Shown piece by piece: positions 17,903 to 27,516 of a DNA stretch of 64,000 nt. Below the pieces are notes generated by a model. That model did no database searches. It was not told the DNA's origin and saw nothing but the letters and a program-made list of their open reading frames with translations. This DNA is from an uncultured Sphingomonadaceae bacterium (lineage in GTDB: Bacteria; Pseudomonadota; Alphaproteobacteria; Sphingomonadales; Sphingomonadaceae). The translations under genes were made by a program, and so were the position numbers. The stretch covers positions 1,240,001-1,304,000 of the forward strand of contig CANMQE010000001.1 in assembly GCA_947499975.1 (NCBI GenBank), in the 5' to 3' direction. Every line of letters begins with the position of its first letter. Position 1 is the first letter of the stretch.

Positions 17903-18526
17903 TCACCTTCTCTTGCCCTCACCTTCCTGCCAGCGCCGCCGCAGTGCGAGGAAGTAGATCCCCAAAGCGGTGAGGGCGAAGAAGAACCATTGGCCAGCAT
18001 AGGCGAGGTGATTGTTCGGCAGGTCTGCCGGATCGGGCTTTGCCAGCGGAACCAACCCTGCCTCCGGTTCGCTCGCGATAACCTCGTAATTATTGCCCGC
18101 TGTGGAGAGGATGCCTGCAACCGCGCCGCCGGCCCATTCCGGCTGCGTGGGCGCCCTCGCCCAGCCTATCGTGGCGTAGAGGCTGATGTCATCTGTCGTG
18201 GCCGTATCGCAGATGAACATGTGGACATAGCCAGACTGGCCTTTGTCATTGCGCCCCGCCACGGCCTTCCAGTCACGCGGCGTTTCGCATGATATCTCCA
18301 CCGTGCGGAACAGTTGCTCGTCAAGGCGCGCAACGGTGTCGCTTTCGGACGCGGGGAAGGCATCGAAATTGCGCAGGGTCGGCAATTGCTGGTTCGCCCC
18401 ATACTGGGCGATCAAGGCGGCCTTCTCATCACTGCGGCCAAGCTGCCACACGCCCAGCGCTGCCATGATGGCAGCCGCCGCGATCACGAGGATCGTCGGG
18501 ATAATCGGTATGCGCCCGTTCTTCAC
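17903..18526 (-). CDS. SURF1-family cytochrome oxidase biogenesis protein
   Basis: SURF1 proteins help heme a insertion into oxidase subunit I. The 207-residue protein has one N-terminal membrane helix ending in the signature LGVWQLGRSDEK, a periplasmic middle, then HLAYAGQWFFFALTALGIYFLALRRR as the second helix, the conserved C-terminal pattern. Its ATG overlaps the DUF983 stop (ATGA), and it follows ctaE, so it belongs to the aa3 oxidase operon. Confidence 0.92.
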   Translation of the reverse strand: MKNGRIPIIPTILVIAAAAIMAALGVWQLGRSDEKAALIAQYGANQQLPTLRNFDAFPASESDTVARLDEQLFRTVEISCETPRDWKAVAGRNDKGQSGYVHMFICDTATTDDISLYATIGWARAPTQPEWAGGAVAGILSTAGNNYEVIASEPEAGLVPLAKPDPADLPNNHLAYAGQWFFFALTALGIYFLALRRRWQEGEGKRR

Positions 18527-18918
18527 GCCCCGTCGCCACCGTCATGGCGGTGCTCCTCTGCACGGCGCTGGTATTCTGCCACCAGCAGCCACGCCTTGGT
18601 GATGCGAAGGCCCGCCATCACCCCGACGATCGTGAGCGGCACCCATAGAATGACATGAACCCACCAGGGGGGCTGCGCGCTCAATTGCAGCCACAGGGCG
18701 AGGACGACGATGATGGTGCCGATCCCCAGGGTGAGGAAAGCGGCAGGCCCGTCACCCACGTTGAAGCGCGAATAATCGAGGCCGCACTTGCTGCACTTGT
18801 CGGCGAAGCTGATCCAGCCATCGAACAGCGTGCGCTCACCGCAGCGGGGGCAGCAACCGAAAAGGGCGGCCTCGCGCATGGCGGGCCGCCCCTTTGAAGT
18901 GTCGGAATTGTCGGTCAC
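18523..18918 (-). CDS. DUF983 protein
   Basis: The 131-residue protein has an N-terminal zinc-ribbon-like pair, FGCCPRCGERTLF and CSKCGLDY, then two membrane helices (AAFLTLGIGTIIVVLALWLQL and VHVILWVPLTIVGVMAGL). This is the DUF983 layout. Members sit in alphaproteobacterial cytochrome oxidase operons, and a role in assembly is inferred from that. An alternative start is the Met of MREAALFG, 13 residues in. It lies seven bases after ctaE and overlaps SURF1. Confidence 0.9.
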   Translation of the reverse strand: MTDNSDTSKGRPAMREAALFGCCPRCGERTLFDGWISFADKCSKCGLDYSRFNVGDGPAAFLTLGIGTIIVVLALWLQLSAQPPWWVHVILWVPLTIVGVMAGLRITKAWLLVAEYQRRAEEHRHDGGDGA

Positions 18919-18925
18919 GAAAGGC

Positions 18926-19807
18926 TTAGTGAACCTCTGCGCCCCAACCGCCCCAGACGTAGACGGCGATGAAGAGGAACAGCCATACGACGTCGACGAA
19001 GTGCCAGTACCATGCAGCAGCCTCGAAACCGAAGTGCTGGCGCGGCGTGAAATGGCCGAGATAGGTACGGCGCAGACAGACGATCAGGAAGATCGTGCCG
19101 ACGATCACGTGGAAACCGTGGAAGCCGGTCGCCATGTAGAATGCGGAGGAGTAGTTGTTGCCGCCAAAGCCGAAGGGGGCAGCAGCATACTCGTAGGCCT
19201 GGATGGCGCTGAACAGGATGCCAAGGCCGATGGTGAGCCACAGGCCCTTCTTCAGGCCATCGCGGTCGCCATTGATCAGGCAGTGGTGCGCCCAGGTTAC
19301 CGTGGTGCCCGAACACAGCAGGATCAGCGTGTTGAGCAGCGGCAAGTCGAACGCGTCGAGAACTTCGATGCCATCGGGCGGAAAATTGGCAAGCGTGGCT
19401 GCGCCTTCCTGGCCGATCACGTTCTGCCAGGTGCCTTCTGCCACCATTTCCAGCGGCGCGGGGAACAGGGCGAAATCGAACCAGCTCCAGAACCAGCCAA
19501 CGAAGAACATCACTTCGGAAGCGATGAACAGGATCATGCCATAGCGCATGTGAAGCTGGACAACCGGCGTATGATCGCCGCGCTGCGCTTCGTTCACAAC
19601 CTTTGAGAACCAGCCGAAGAAAGTGGCGATCAGGCCCGCGATACCAAGCCCAAGAATGATGCGCCACAAACCTTCTGGGAAGGCGGCTTCGTCTGCATGC
19701 ATGTACATCACCATGCCGGTGGTGAAGATAAGCGCCGACATGGAGCCGACAAACGGCCAGATGTCGGGTTCGAGAATGTGATAATCGTGGTTCTTGGCAC
19801 CGGCCAT
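18926..19807 (-). CDS. ctaE: Cytochrome c oxidase subunit III
   Basis: The 293-residue protein has seven membrane helices. It opens MAGAKNHDYHILEPDIWPFVGS and has the subunit III landmarks SEVMFFVGWFWSWFDFALFP and the late YYATGFHG-type region FYMATGFHGFHVIVGTIFL, ending YWHFVDVVWLFLF. Subunit III stabilises the catalytic core of the aa3 oxidase in the inner membrane. It is 65 bases from ctaG in the cta operon. Confidence 0.97.
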   Translation of the reverse strand: MAGAKNHDYHILEPDIWPFVGSMSALIFTTGMVMYMHADEAAFPEGLWRIILGLGIAGLIATFFGWFSKVVNEAQRGDHTPVVQLHMRYGMILFIASEVMFFVGWFWSWFDFALFPAPLEMVAEGTWQNVIGQEGAATLANFPPDGIEVLDAFDLPLLNTLILLCSGTTVTWAHHCLINGDRDGLKKGLWLTIGLGILFSAIQAYEYAAAPFGFGGNNYSSAFYMATGFHGFHVIVGTIFLIVCLRRTYLGHFTPRQHFGFEAAAWYWHFVDVVWLFLFIAVYVWGGWGAEVH

Positions 19808-19872
19808 GATTGTAGATCCTGATCCTTGGGTTTGTTGCGCCTGTAATGCGTGCTTGCGTTCGGGTCCAGAGC

Positions 19873-20466
19873 CTAGCTCGGGTTCTCTTCGCCCGATGAT
19901 GGTTCCTGCCCTGCCTTGTGGAAGGTATAGGAGAGCGTAATCTGCTCAACCCCTTCCATGTTCGGGTCTTCCAGCGCCGCCGGATCGACGTAATACAGCA
20001 CGGGCATGCGGATTTCCTGCCCCGGCTGCAGAGTCTGTTCCGTGAAACAGAAGCACTGGATCTTGTTGAAGTAACGCCCGGCCTGTTCCGGCTCCACGTT
20101 GAACGTGGCCGTGCCGGTAATGGGCGCATCGGAATTGTTGCGCGCGGTGTAGAATGCCATGTCCCGCTGCCCGATGGCAACGGAATCGGTAACCTGCACC
20201 GGCTTGAATTCCCACGGCATATTGCGCGCCGTGTTGGCATCGAAACGGATGGAATAGCTGACGCCGCCCGCGCTTGCGGCAAGGCGTTCGGCCATGGCGG
20301 CATCGGATTCGCTTGCCACCTGCGTGGTGCCGCCAAAGCCCGTTACCCGGCAGAACAGGTCATAAAGCGGCACGGCGGCATAACCCAGCCCCAGCATGGC
20401 CAGTGCCATGCCGAAAGCGATCATCATCGTTCGCTTGTTGCGATCTTCCAGTGTCATTGTCGTCAT
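19873..20466 (-). CDS. ctaG: Cytochrome c oxidase assembly protein CtaG/Cox11
   Basis: Cox11 delivers copper to the CuB site of subunit I. The 197-residue protein has one N-terminal membrane helix (MMIAFGMALAMLGLGYAAVPLY), then LFCRVTGFGGTT and the copper-binding CFCF in FNKIQCFCFTEQ, followed by PVLYYVDP. The start overlaps the stop of the preceding 41-residue gene (ATGA). Confidence 0.96.
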   Translation of the reverse strand: MTTMTLEDRNKRTMMIAFGMALAMLGLGYAAVPLYDLFCRVTGFGGTTQVASESDAAMAERLAASAGGVSYSIRFDANTARNMPWEFKPVQVTDSVAIGQRDMAFYTARNNSDAPITGTATFNVEPEQAGRYFNKIQCFCFTEQTLQPGQEIRMPVLYYVDPAALEDPNMEGVEQITLSYTFHKAGQEPSSGEENPS

Positions 20467-20591
20467 CAGTCGCTCATCTGCACGATAGTTATCATGTAGA
20501 ACAACACCACAAAGCCAGCCAGGATCAGGCCGACCACAATGTTGCGCTGCCTGCGGCGACGGATGAATTCCTTTTCTTCTTCAGGCGTCAC
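20466..20591 (-). CDS. 41-residue single-helix membrane protein in the oxidase operon
   Basis: A GTG start at 20591 overlaps the ctaB stop (GTGA) and the stop overlaps the ctaG start (ATGA). The product, [17 protein letters not shown] followed by a hydrophobic [20 protein letters not shown] and MSD, is a cytosolic acidic/basic tail plus one membrane helix. Small proteins of this shape are common between ctaB and ctaG in alphaproteobacteria (CoxF-like); the function is not established. The double overlap is strong evidence that it is translated, although it is too short for many gene finders. Confidence 0.8.
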   Translation of the reverse strand: MTPEEEKEFIRRRRQRNIVVGLILAGFVVLFYMITIVQMSD

Positions 20592-21499
20592 GAAAGCACC
20601 ATCCGATCTGCGACAAGCGCGGTAAACAAGGCAAACAGGTAAATGACCGAATAGCCGAACAGGCGCTTTTCCGGTTTCATGCGATCTTCCGGCTGCGCCA
20701 TGCGCAGTCCCACGGGCACGCTGAGTGCGAGGAACAGCGTGGAAAGCGCGAGCGCGCTGACGCCGTAGATCGCGCCGGTTCCGCCGATGGCCCAAGGCAG
20801 CAGCGACACTGCCAACAGCACTGCCGAATAGGCCAGCACCTGGTGGCGCGTGCTTTTCTCGCCCGCGACCACGGGCATCATAGGGATGCCGGCGTCGGCG
20901 TAATCAGTCTTCACGAACAGGGCGAGCGCCCAGAAATGCGGCGGGGTCCAGATAAAGATGATTGCGAACAGCAGCAGCGGCATCGCGGTGATCTCGCCCG
21001 TTACCGCGATCCAGCCGATCAGCGGCGGAAATGCGCCCGCGCCGCCACCGATCACGATATTCTGCGGCGTGCGAGGCTTCAGCCACATGGTATAGATCAC
21101 GGCGTAATAGACGATCGAGAATGCCAGCACCACGGCAGCCAGCCAGTGGATCGCCACCAGCATCACGAACACCGAGGCAGCGGACATCAGCATGCCGAAA
21201 TCGCGTGCGTCCTGCTTGCGAAGCCGCCCGGAAGGAAGCGGCCGCCTGGCGGTGCGCTTCATCTTCGCGTCGATATCTGCTTCCCACCACTGGTTCAGCG
21301 CGGCAGCCCCGCCTGCACCCATGGCAATGCACAGGATCGCGGTGAATCCCAGCACCGGATGGATCGCGCCGGGTGCAGCAAGCAGACCGCAGAGCCCCGT
21401 GAAGACGACAAGGCTCATCACCCGCGGCTTGGTCAACGCGAAGAAATCGCGCCACTCGGCGGGTAGCTGGGTCGTCGTGGGGGCGGTGGTCGAAGTCAA
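20588..21499 (-). CDS. ctaB: Heme o synthase (protoheme IX farnesyltransferase)
   Basis: CtaB/CyoE farnesylates heme b to heme o, precursor of heme a. The 303-residue polytopic protein has the prenyl-binding [20 protein letters not shown] with its Asp pair, and the second [21 protein letters not shown] plus [15 protein letters not shown]. About nine helices are predicted. It lies between ctaD and the small membrane protein. Confidence 0.97.
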   Translation of the reverse strand: MTSTTAPTTTQLPAEWRDFFALTKPRVMSLVVFTGLCGLLAAPGAIHPVLGFTAILCIAMGAGGAAALNQWWEADIDAKMKRTARRPLPSGRLRKQDARDFGMLMSAASVFVMLVAIHWLAAVVLAFSIVYYAVIYTMWLKPRTPQNIVIGGGAGAFPPLIGWIAVTGEITAMPLLLFAIIFIWTPPHFWALALFVKTDYADAGIPMMPVVAGEKSTRHQVLAYSAVLLAVSLLPWAIGGTGAIYGVSALALSTLFLALSVPVGLRMAQPEDRMKPEKRLFGYSVIYLFALFTALVADRMVLS

Positions 21500-21521
21500 A
21501 ATATCGTATCTCTATGTGAAA

Positions 21522-21547
21522 GGGGCGCCCCGTTTCCGGCGCGCCCC
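21522..21547 (-). terminator. GC-rich hairpin between ctaD and ctaB
   Basis: GGGGCGC and GCGCCCC arms (on the minus strand GGGGCGCGCC ... GGGGCGCCCC, with an AAAC-containing loop) lie in the 79-base gap, followed by TTTCAC. It may reduce read-through or stabilise the ctaD message rather than fully terminate. Confidence 0.4.
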
Positions 21548-21578
21548 CTCCCGTTTTCAGTCAGGCGAGGGTCGCCGA

Positions 21579-23300
21579 TCAGGCGGTCGCCGGTTTTTCG
21601 CTGATGTGATCGTCTGCGGAGTGATGATCCTCGATCACGGGCAGCGTTTCGAACTGGTGGAACGGCGGCGGGCTGGAAAGGCTCCATTCCAGCGTCGTCG
21701 CGCCTTCACCCCAGTAGTTGCCCGGAGCGCGCTTGCCGGCGACCAGAGCGTAGCCGATGTTCACGAAGAACACGATCATCGACACGCCCATCACCATGTA
21801 GCCATAGGTCGCGATCTCGTTCCAGTAAGTGAACGCCGGAGTGTAGTCCGGATAGCGACGCGCCATGCCCTGCAGCCCGAGGAAGTGCATCGGGAAGAAG
21901 ATCATGTTCACGCCGACGAAGAAGATCCAGAAGTGGACGTGGCTGAGGAACTCGGAGTGCCAGCGGCCCGACATCTTCGGGAACCAGTAGTAGAAGCCGG
22001 CGAACAGCGAGAACACCGCACCCATCGACAACACGTAGTGGAAGTGTGCCACCACGTAATAGGTGTCGTGCAGATTGTCGTCGATACCGCCATTGGCCAG
22101 CACCACGCCCGTCACACCGCCAACGGTGAACAGGAAGATGAAGCCCAGCGCCCAGACCATCGGCGATTTGAACTCGAGGCTGCCGCCCCACATCGTGGCG
22201 ATCCAGCTGAAGATCTTGATGCCCGTGGGCACTGCGATCACCATCGTCGCCGCGGTGAAGTACATCTTCGTGTTCACGTCGAGACCGACCGTATACATGT
22301 GGTGCGCCCACACGATGAAGCCGACCACGCCAATGGCAACCATGGCGTAGGCCATGCCAAGGTAGCCGAACACCGGCTTGCGGCTGAAGGTGGCCACGAT
22401 CTGCGAGATCATGCCGAAGCCCGGCAGGATCATGATGTACACTTCGGGGTGACCGAAGAACCAGAACAGGTGCTGGTAGAGCACGGGGTCACCGCCACCG
22501 GCCGGATCGAAGAAGGTCGTGCCGAAATTGCGATCGGTCAGCAGCATGGTGATGGCAGCGGCCAGAACCGGCAGCGCCAGCAGCAGCAGGAACGCGGTAA
22601 CCAGCACCGACCATACGAACAGCGGCATCTTGTGCAGGGTCATGCCCGGCGCACGCATGTTGAAAATAGTGGTGATGAAGTTGGTCGCACCCAGGATCGA
22701 GCCTGCACCGGCAAGGTGAAGCGAGAAAATCGCGAAGTCCACGGCCGGCCCAACGGAGCCGGTGGTGGAAAGCGGTGCGTAAACCGTCCAGCCGGTGCCT
22801 GCACCAAGCCCCGTACCACCCGGGACGAAGAGCGAGAACAGCAGCGAGAAGAAGCCCGCCACGGTCAGCCAGAAGGAGATGTTGTTCATGCGCGGGAACG
22901 CCATGTCAGGCGCGCCGATCATCAGCGGAACGAACCAGTTGCCAAAACCACCGATCATCGCCGGCATCACCATGAAGAACACCATGATGAGGCCATGCGC
23001 GGTGATCAGCACGTTCCACATGTGCCCCTGTTGGTCGAAGCTTGCGCCGTCGCCGCCCAGGAAGTTCACGACGCCGCCCATAACCTGCAGGCCGGGGGAA
23101 CCCAGTTCTGCACGCATGAGGCCGGAAATGACACCACCGATGACACCCGCGATAATCGCGAAGATCAGGTACAGCGTGCCGATGTCCTTGTGGTTGGTCG
23201 ACATGAACCAGCGGGAGAAGAAGCTCGGCTTGTGATCGGCATGATCATGCGCGGCGTGCTCTTCGTGATGGGCGTCGAAACCTTCAGCGGTGGTAGCCAT
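21579..23300 (-). CDS. ctaD: Cytochrome c oxidase subunit I
   Basis: The 573-residue, 12-helix catalytic subunit shows all heme-copper signatures: the low-spin heme His in [13 protein letters not shown], the cross-linked His-Tyr CuB site [26 protein letters not shown] and the heme a3 His in [12 protein letters not shown]. The proton channel start [21 protein letters not shown] is present. The N-terminus has a His-rich stretch ([16 protein letters not shown], about residues 9-24), often seen in sphingomonads. It reduces O2 to water in the inner membrane. Confidence 0.98.
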   Translation of the reverse strand: MATTAEGFDAHHEEHAAHDHADHKPSFFSRWFMSTNHKDIGTLYLIFAIIAGVIGGVISGLMRAELGSPGLQVMGGVVNFLGGDGASFDQQGHMWNVLITAHGLIMVFFMVMPAMIGGFGNWFVPLMIGAPDMAFPRMNNISFWLTVAGFFSLLFSLFVPGGTGLGAGTGWTVYAPLSTTGSVGPAVDFAIFSLHLAGAGSILGATNFITTIFNMRAPGMTLHKMPLFVWSVLVTAFLLLLALPVLAAAITMLLTDRNFGTTFFDPAGGGDPVLYQHLFWFFGHPEVYIMILPGFGMISQIVATFSRKPVFGYLGMAYAMVAIGVVGFIVWAHHMYTVGLDVNTKMYFTAATMVIAVPTGIKIFSWIATMWGGSLEFKSPMVWALGFIFLFTVGGVTGVVLANGGIDDNLHDTYYVVAHFHYVLSMGAVFSLFAGFYYWFPKMSGRWHSEFLSHVHFWIFFVGVNMIFFPMHFLGLQGMARRYPDYTPAFTYWNEIATYGYMVMGVSMIVFFVNIGYALVAGKRAPGNYWGEGATTLEWSLSSPPPFHQFETLPVIEDHHSADDHISEKPATA

Positions 23301-23335
23301 TTTTCGTACGAACCTTATCGTGTGTCGTCAGTAAA

Positions 23336-24460
23336 TCAGGTGGTCGGCGAAGTATCTTCGGTCGGCGCTTCGCCGGCGATCGGTGCATCCAGCTCGGAGC
23401 TTACCGGCGGGCGAACACCCTCTACTTCGGTCGTATCTTCGGCGGGAGCCGGAGCAGCGGCAGCCGCTTCCTCGGCCTCGATCTGGGCGCGCGTCATGCC
23501 GCCGGGCTGCGATTGCACCCAGGCATTGTATTCCTCAAGAGGACGCGCTTCGATGGCGATGGGCATATAGCCGTGGCGTGCGCCGCAAAGCTCCATGCAC
23601 TGGCCGTAATAGATGCCGGGCTCGTCAATGGTCAGCATCTTCTCGTTGATGCGACCGGGAACCGCGTCCAGCTTGAACCAGAGCGAGGGAATGCCGAAGG
23701 AGTGGATCACATCGGCGCCGAACGTCTGCAGACGGATCGGCACGCCCACGGGCACAACCATGCGGTTGTCCACGGCCAGCTGCGGCGGCAGGCCCTCATC
23801 CAGCGCATCGCTTTCGGGCATCATGTTGGAGATGACCTCGAAACCGCCATTGTCGAGATATTCATAGCCCCAGTACCACTGGTAGCCATTCGCCTTGATG
23901 GTGATCGCGTCTTCCGGCGGAGACTTGTACTGCTCTGCCAGCAGCGAGATCGAGGGAACGGCGATCACGACGAGGATCAGCACCGGAATAACCGTCCAGA
24001 TCACCTCGATAACCGTGTTATGGCTGGTCTTGGAAGGAACGGTGTTGGAACGCTTGTTGTAACGGAAAACCACCCATAACAGCAGGAACAGCACGAAGAT
24101 GCTGATCGCAACGATGATTGGCAGCAGGATCGCATCGTGCATCCACAGTGCATATTCGCCTGTTTCGGTATACTGGTCCTGGAAGGTCATCGAGCCCCAG
24201 AAATCTTCATCCGAAGACACCGGCTGACCCTTGATCATTTCCGGACCGTAATAGTCGAAACCGGCAGCTTCCGCTTCGGTTACCGTCGTTTCCAGCGGCT
24301 CCGCCACAGATCCCTCGTCCAGGGAAACGCCACCGTCTTCCTGCGCGAAAGAGCCGACCGGAAGTGCAACCATAGCCATGGCCGCCACCACCAGAAGGGT
24401 GAGGAGATTGAGCTTCTTGCGGGCAATAGCGCCGAAATTCATTGCGTCGATGCTTTCCAT
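23336..24460 (-). CDS. ctaC: Cytochrome c oxidase subunit II
   Basis: The 374-residue protein has a signal segment (LLTLLVVAAMAMVALPVGSFA), two membrane helices (ILLPIIVAISIFVLFLLLWV; VIWTVIPVLILVVIAVPSI) and a periplasmic cupredoxin domain. The CuA ligands are intact: His in DVIHSFGIPSLW and CMELCGARHGYM. The C-terminal 60 residues are an Ala/Glu/Pro-rich extension. The start may be 24460 (MESIDAMNF, with GACGGA upstream) or 24442 (MNFGAIARKK). It begins the cta operon and diverges from pyrE. Confidence 0.96.
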   Translation of the reverse strand: MESIDAMNFGAIARKKLNLLTLLVVAAMAMVALPVGSFAQEDGGVSLDEGSVAEPLETTVTEAEAAGFDYYGPEMIKGQPVSSDEDFWGSMTFQDQYTETGEYALWMHDAILLPIIVAISIFVLFLLLWVVFRYNKRSNTVPSKTSHNTVIEVIWTVIPVLILVVIAVPSISLLAEQYKSPPEDAITIKANGYQWYWGYEYLDNGGFEVISNMMPESDALDEGLPPQLAVDNRMVVPVGVPIRLQTFGADVIHSFGIPSLWFKLDAVPGRINEKMLTIDEPGIYYGQCMELCGARHGYMPIAIEARPLEEYNAWVQSQPGGMTRAQIEAEEAAAAAPAPAEDTTEVEGVRPPVSSELDAPIAGEAPTEDTSPTT

Positions 24461-24642
24461 TTTCCGTCTCGGGCATACCGCCCCCAGACCCTGCGAGGGG
24501 CCTCCAACGCCGCGCCTATACGCGCGCTTGCCCCATGCCTCAAGCGCAACTAGGGACTTTTTTCCACGCCGCATATCCAGCCTTTGGTCCAGTTGCGGTA
24601 TGAAACGCACCAGTGCATCAGCGAAAGGTAGCTATTCCCGCC

Positions 24643-25221
24643 ATGACACAGGACGAAGTCCTCGAAGAATTCCGCGCAAGCGGCGCCCTGCTAGAAGGGC
24701 ATTACAAGCTATCGTCCGGCCGTCATAGCGGACATTATCTGCAGTGCGCCCGCGTGTTGATGAACCCCCATCGCGCAGCTCGACTGGCCGAGGCACTGGG
24801 TGAAAAGCTGCCTGGCGAGATCCTCGATTCGCTCGATGCCGTGGTCTCGCCAGCAATGGGAGGCATCATCATCGGACATGAAATGGGCCGCGCGCTCAAT
24901 CTTGACGCGATGTTCCTCGAACGCCCCGACGGCGAGTTTCACCTGCGTCGCGGCTTTGCCTTGAAGCCCGGTGCCAAGGTACTGATGGTGGAGGACGTGG
25001 TGACCACCGGCCTTTCCAGCCGCGAGGCGATTGCTGCCGTAGCGCGCGAAGGGGGCGAGGTGCTGGCAGAAGTGGCGCTGGTGGATCGCAGCAATGGCAA
25101 GGTCGATCTCGGCGTGCCGTTCTATCCGCTGATCGACATCGATTTCCCCACCTATGCAGAAGATGAAGTACCCGCCCATCTGGCGGAAATCCCGATCACG
25201 AAGCCGGGTAGCCGTAAGTGA
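24643..25221 (+). CDS. pyrE: Orotate phosphoribosyltransferase
   Basis: PyrE joins orotate to PRPP to form OMP. The 192-residue protein has the PRPP-binding motif VLMVEDVVTTGLSSREAI, the N-terminal GHYKLSSGRHSGHYLQCA and AVVSPAMGGIIIGHE. The ATG at 24643 is chosen over a GTG at 24613 because MTQDEVLEEFRASGALL is the conserved start. The stop overlaps the next gene (GTGA). Confidence 0.96.
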   Translation: MTQDEVLEEFRASGALLEGHYKLSSGRHSGHYLQCARVLMNPHRAARLAEALGEKLPGEILDSLDAVVSPAMGGIIIGHEMGRALNLDAMFLERPDGEFHLRRGFALKPGAKVLMVEDVVTTGLSSREAIAAVAREGGEVLAEVALVDRSNGKVDLGVPFYPLIDIDFPTYAEDEVPAHLAEIPITKPGSRK

Positions 25222-26291
25222 ACTGGCGGCGCGCCCTCGCCCCTGTCGCATGCCTTGCCACGCTGCTGGCAGGTTGCACCATGCTGGAAGGCGAGAGCTT
25301 CGACCAGCAGAGCGCCGCGGTGCGCGCCTACTCCGACCTGGTGGATACAGGCTTCACGGGCGATCTCGCCGTCTCGCAGCCGGGTCTGGCAGACCGGATC
25401 TTCTACGGCGCCGCCAACCCTGAAGAGGCGGAGGTGCGCACGATAGAGGGCTGGCCCTGGGCTTCTGTCACCAAGCAAGTGATAGCAGTGCTGGTCATGC
25501 GCGAGGTGGAAGACGGACGCCTTTCGCTCGGCAGCGATGTCGGCAGTTTCGTGCCGGCGCTTGCCGGAAAGGATCTTTCGGTGGAAGACCTGCTGCGCCA
25601 TCGCAGCGGTCTGCCGAACCCCGACGATACTCCGCTGGACGATTCGGGCGTCCCGTCCTTCTATACCGAGGAAGACGATCCCCTCGCCTTTTGCACCAGC
25701 GATATTGGCGAGAAGCCTGCGCCCGGCGAGTGGAGCTATAACAATTGCGACTACATCGTGCTGGGCGCGTTGCTGGAGGAGACGACCGGCTCCAGTCTCG
25801 ATCTGCTTCTGGCGCAGGGCATCGGGCTGGATGCCAACTGGTTTAACACCAGCTTCCTGCGGAAAGGCAGCCAGCGTTCCTTTCCCGCGCGCGACGAGGA
25901 GTCTGCGCAGGCCATAGCCGGATATGGCGCAGCCGGGGCGCTGGTTGGTCCGCTGGACGATCTGCTGCTGTTCGACCGCGCCCTGATGGATGGTATCCTG
26001 TTGGATGACGATGCGCTGGCTCGGATGTGGAACGGCGACCCGGCTCTTGGCAACATGGCGCTGGGCCAATGGGCTTTCGCAGCGCCGCTGGCGGGATGCG
26101 AAAACCCTGTTCGCATTATAGAGCGTCGCGGTGCGATCGGGAAATACCAGATGCGCAACATTATCCTGCCTGACAGGGGTATCGCAGTGGCCATTGCCAC
26201 GGATCAGCCGGATTACGAATTCGGCGAAGTCTGGACTGGAAACGGCACACTGCACGATCTGCTGGCCACACTGGCTTGCGGCTGGAATTGA
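25218..26291 (+). CDS. Serine hydrolase, beta-lactamase/PBP fold, lipoprotein
   Basis: The 357-residue product has a lipoprotein signal (ATLLAGC, Cys20) and the serine beta-lactamase-like motifs SVTK (Ser83, Lys86) and YNN near residue 175. DLLRHRSGLP is a hallmark of the class C-like PF00144 family. A clear third KTG-type box is not obvious (GAIGKY is near its place). Such proteins are esterases or peptidases more often than true beta-lactamases. The GTG start overlaps the pyrE stop. Substrate unknown; it would act at the cell envelope. Confidence 0.85.
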   Translation: MNWRRALAPVACLATLLAGCTMLEGESFDQQSAAVRAYSDLVDTGFTGDLAVSQPGLADRIFYGAANPEEAEVRTIEGWPWASVTKQVIAVLVMREVEDGRLSLGSDVGSFVPALAGKDLSVEDLLRHRSGLPNPDDTPLDDSGVPSFYTEEDDPLAFCTSDIGEKPAPGEWSYNNCDYIVLGALLEETTGSSLDLLLAQGIGLDANWFNTSFLRKGSQRSFPARDEESAQAIAGYGAAGALVGPLDDLLLFDRALMDGILLDDDALARMWNGDPALGNMALGQWAFAAPLAGCENPVRIIERRGAIGKYQMRNIILPDRGIAVAIATDQPDYEFGEVWTGNGTLHDLLATLACGWN

Positions 26292-26321
26292 CCCCGCCAT
26301 TGCACTAGAGGCGCAGCCGAC

Positions 26322-27092
26322 ATGACCACATTCTCCAACCCCAGCCAGCACCAGTCCGGCAAGCTACGCCTGGGCGTAAACATCGATCACGTCGCCACCA
26401 TCCGCAACGCGCGCGGCGGGGATCATCCCGATCCGGTGCGCGCTGCCGAGATCGTGGCGCGCTGCGGCGGCGATGGCATTACGGCCCACCTGCGCGAAGA
26501 TCGCCGCCATATCCGCGACGAGGATCTGAAGCGCATCCAGGAAGCGACGAACCTGCCGCTGAACCTGGAAATGGCCGCGACGGACGAGATGCTGGCCATT
26601 GCCCTCGCGCACAAGCCTCACGCGGCCTGCATCGTGCCCGAAAAGCGCGAGGAGCGCACGACCGAAGGCGGTCTCGATGCAGCGGGGCTGGACAACCAGC
26701 TCGCCCCCATCGTCACGCGGCTGAAGGATGCGGGCATCCGGGTCAGCCTGTTTATCGAGGCAAACGAGCGCCAGCTTGACGCTGCCCTGCGCCTCGGCGC
26801 GCAGGTGGTGGAGTTCCATACCGGCGAATATGCCCACGCGGGCCTTGATGGGGACCACGAACGTGTGGCGAGCGAGTTGAAGCGCATTGCCGACATGTCC
26901 GCACTCGCCGCGAAAAACGGGATCGAGCCGCATGCAGGCCACGGGCTTACTTATGAAAACGTCCAGCCCATTGCCGCCATTCCGCAGCTCGCCGAACTGA
27001 ACATCGGGCATTACCTGATCGGGGAAGCCATCTTCTGCGGGCTGGAACCCGCCGTGCTGAAAATGCGCGAACTGATGGACGATGCGCGGTGA
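26322..27092 (+). CDS. pdxJ: Pyridoxine 5'-phosphate synthase
   Basis: PdxJ condenses aminoacetone phosphate derivative with deoxyxylulose phosphate in the DXP-dependent vitamin B6 route. The 256-residue TIM barrel has [18 protein letters not shown] at the start, [38 protein letters not shown] and [11 protein letters not shown], all family motifs. It begins the pdxJ-acpS-lepB operon, ten bases before acpS. Confidence 0.97.
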   Translation: MTTFSNPSQHQSGKLRLGVNIDHVATIRNARGGDHPDPVRAAEIVARCGGDGITAHLREDRRHIRDEDLKRIQEATNLPLNLEMAATDEMLAIALAHKPHAACIVPEKREERTTEGGLDAAGLDNQLAPIVTRLKDAGIRVSLFIEANERQLDAALRLGAQVVEFHTGEYAHAGLDGDHERVASELKRIADMSALAAKNGIEPHAGHGLTYENVQPIAAIPQLAELNIGHYLIGEAIFCGLEPAVLKMRELMDDAR

Positions 27093-27102
27093 GGATGGCG
27101 CG

Positions 27103-27507
27103 ATGATCATCGGTCTCGGCTCCGACCTCTGCAATATCGAGCGCATCCAGAACTCGCTCGACCGGTGGGGTGATCGCTTCAGGCAGCGCAGCTTCACCGA
27201 TGTGGAGAATGCCAAGGCCGCGCGCCGTCCGCACACGCAGGCGGGCACCTATGCCAAGCGCTTCGCCGCCAAGGAGGCCTTCAGCAAGGCCGTGGGAACG
27301 GGCTTCAAGCGCGGCGTCTACATGAAGGATATCGGTGTCGTGAACGCAGCCTCGGGTGCCCCCACCCTCGCCCTCACCGGCGGCGCGGCGGCGCGGCTGG
27401 AGGAGTTGACGCCGGAAGGCCACACGATCGCCATTCATCTTACCCTCACTGACGATCATCCATGGGCACAGGCCTTCGTGATCCTCGAAGCGCACCCGAA
27501 AGCCTGA
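27103..27507 (+). CDS. acpS: Holo-[acyl-carrier-protein] synthase
   Basis: AcpS transfers phosphopantetheine from CoA to acyl carrier protein. The 134-residue protein starts [15 protein letters not shown], with the catalytic Asp at 8, and has [15 protein letters not shown], the Mg2+-binding KEA segment. An upstream in-frame GTG at 27082 would add seven residues and overlap pdxJ; the ATG is preferred. It sits between pdxJ and lepB as in many alphaproteobacteria. Confidence 0.95.
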   Translation: MIIGLGSDLCNIERIQNSLDRWGDRFRQRSFTDVENAKAARRPHTQAGTYAKRFAAKEAFSKAVGTGFKRGVYMKDIGVVNAASGAPTLALTGGAAARLEELTPEGHTIAIHLTLTDDHPWAQAFVILEAHPKA

Positions 27508-27516
27508 CCTGCCGCC

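Noticed and set aside
21192..23570. A 792-codon open frame on the plus strand across ctaB and ctaD
   Set aside because: It is antisense to two certain genes, with a His/Arg/Glu-rich low-quality translation, and arises from GC-rich codon structure of the real genes.
25218..26291. True class C beta-lactamase (resistance gene)
   Set aside because: SxxK and YxN are present, but there is no clear KTG box, and the RSGLP-type PF00144 pattern with a lipoprotein signal is commoner in esterases and peptidases.
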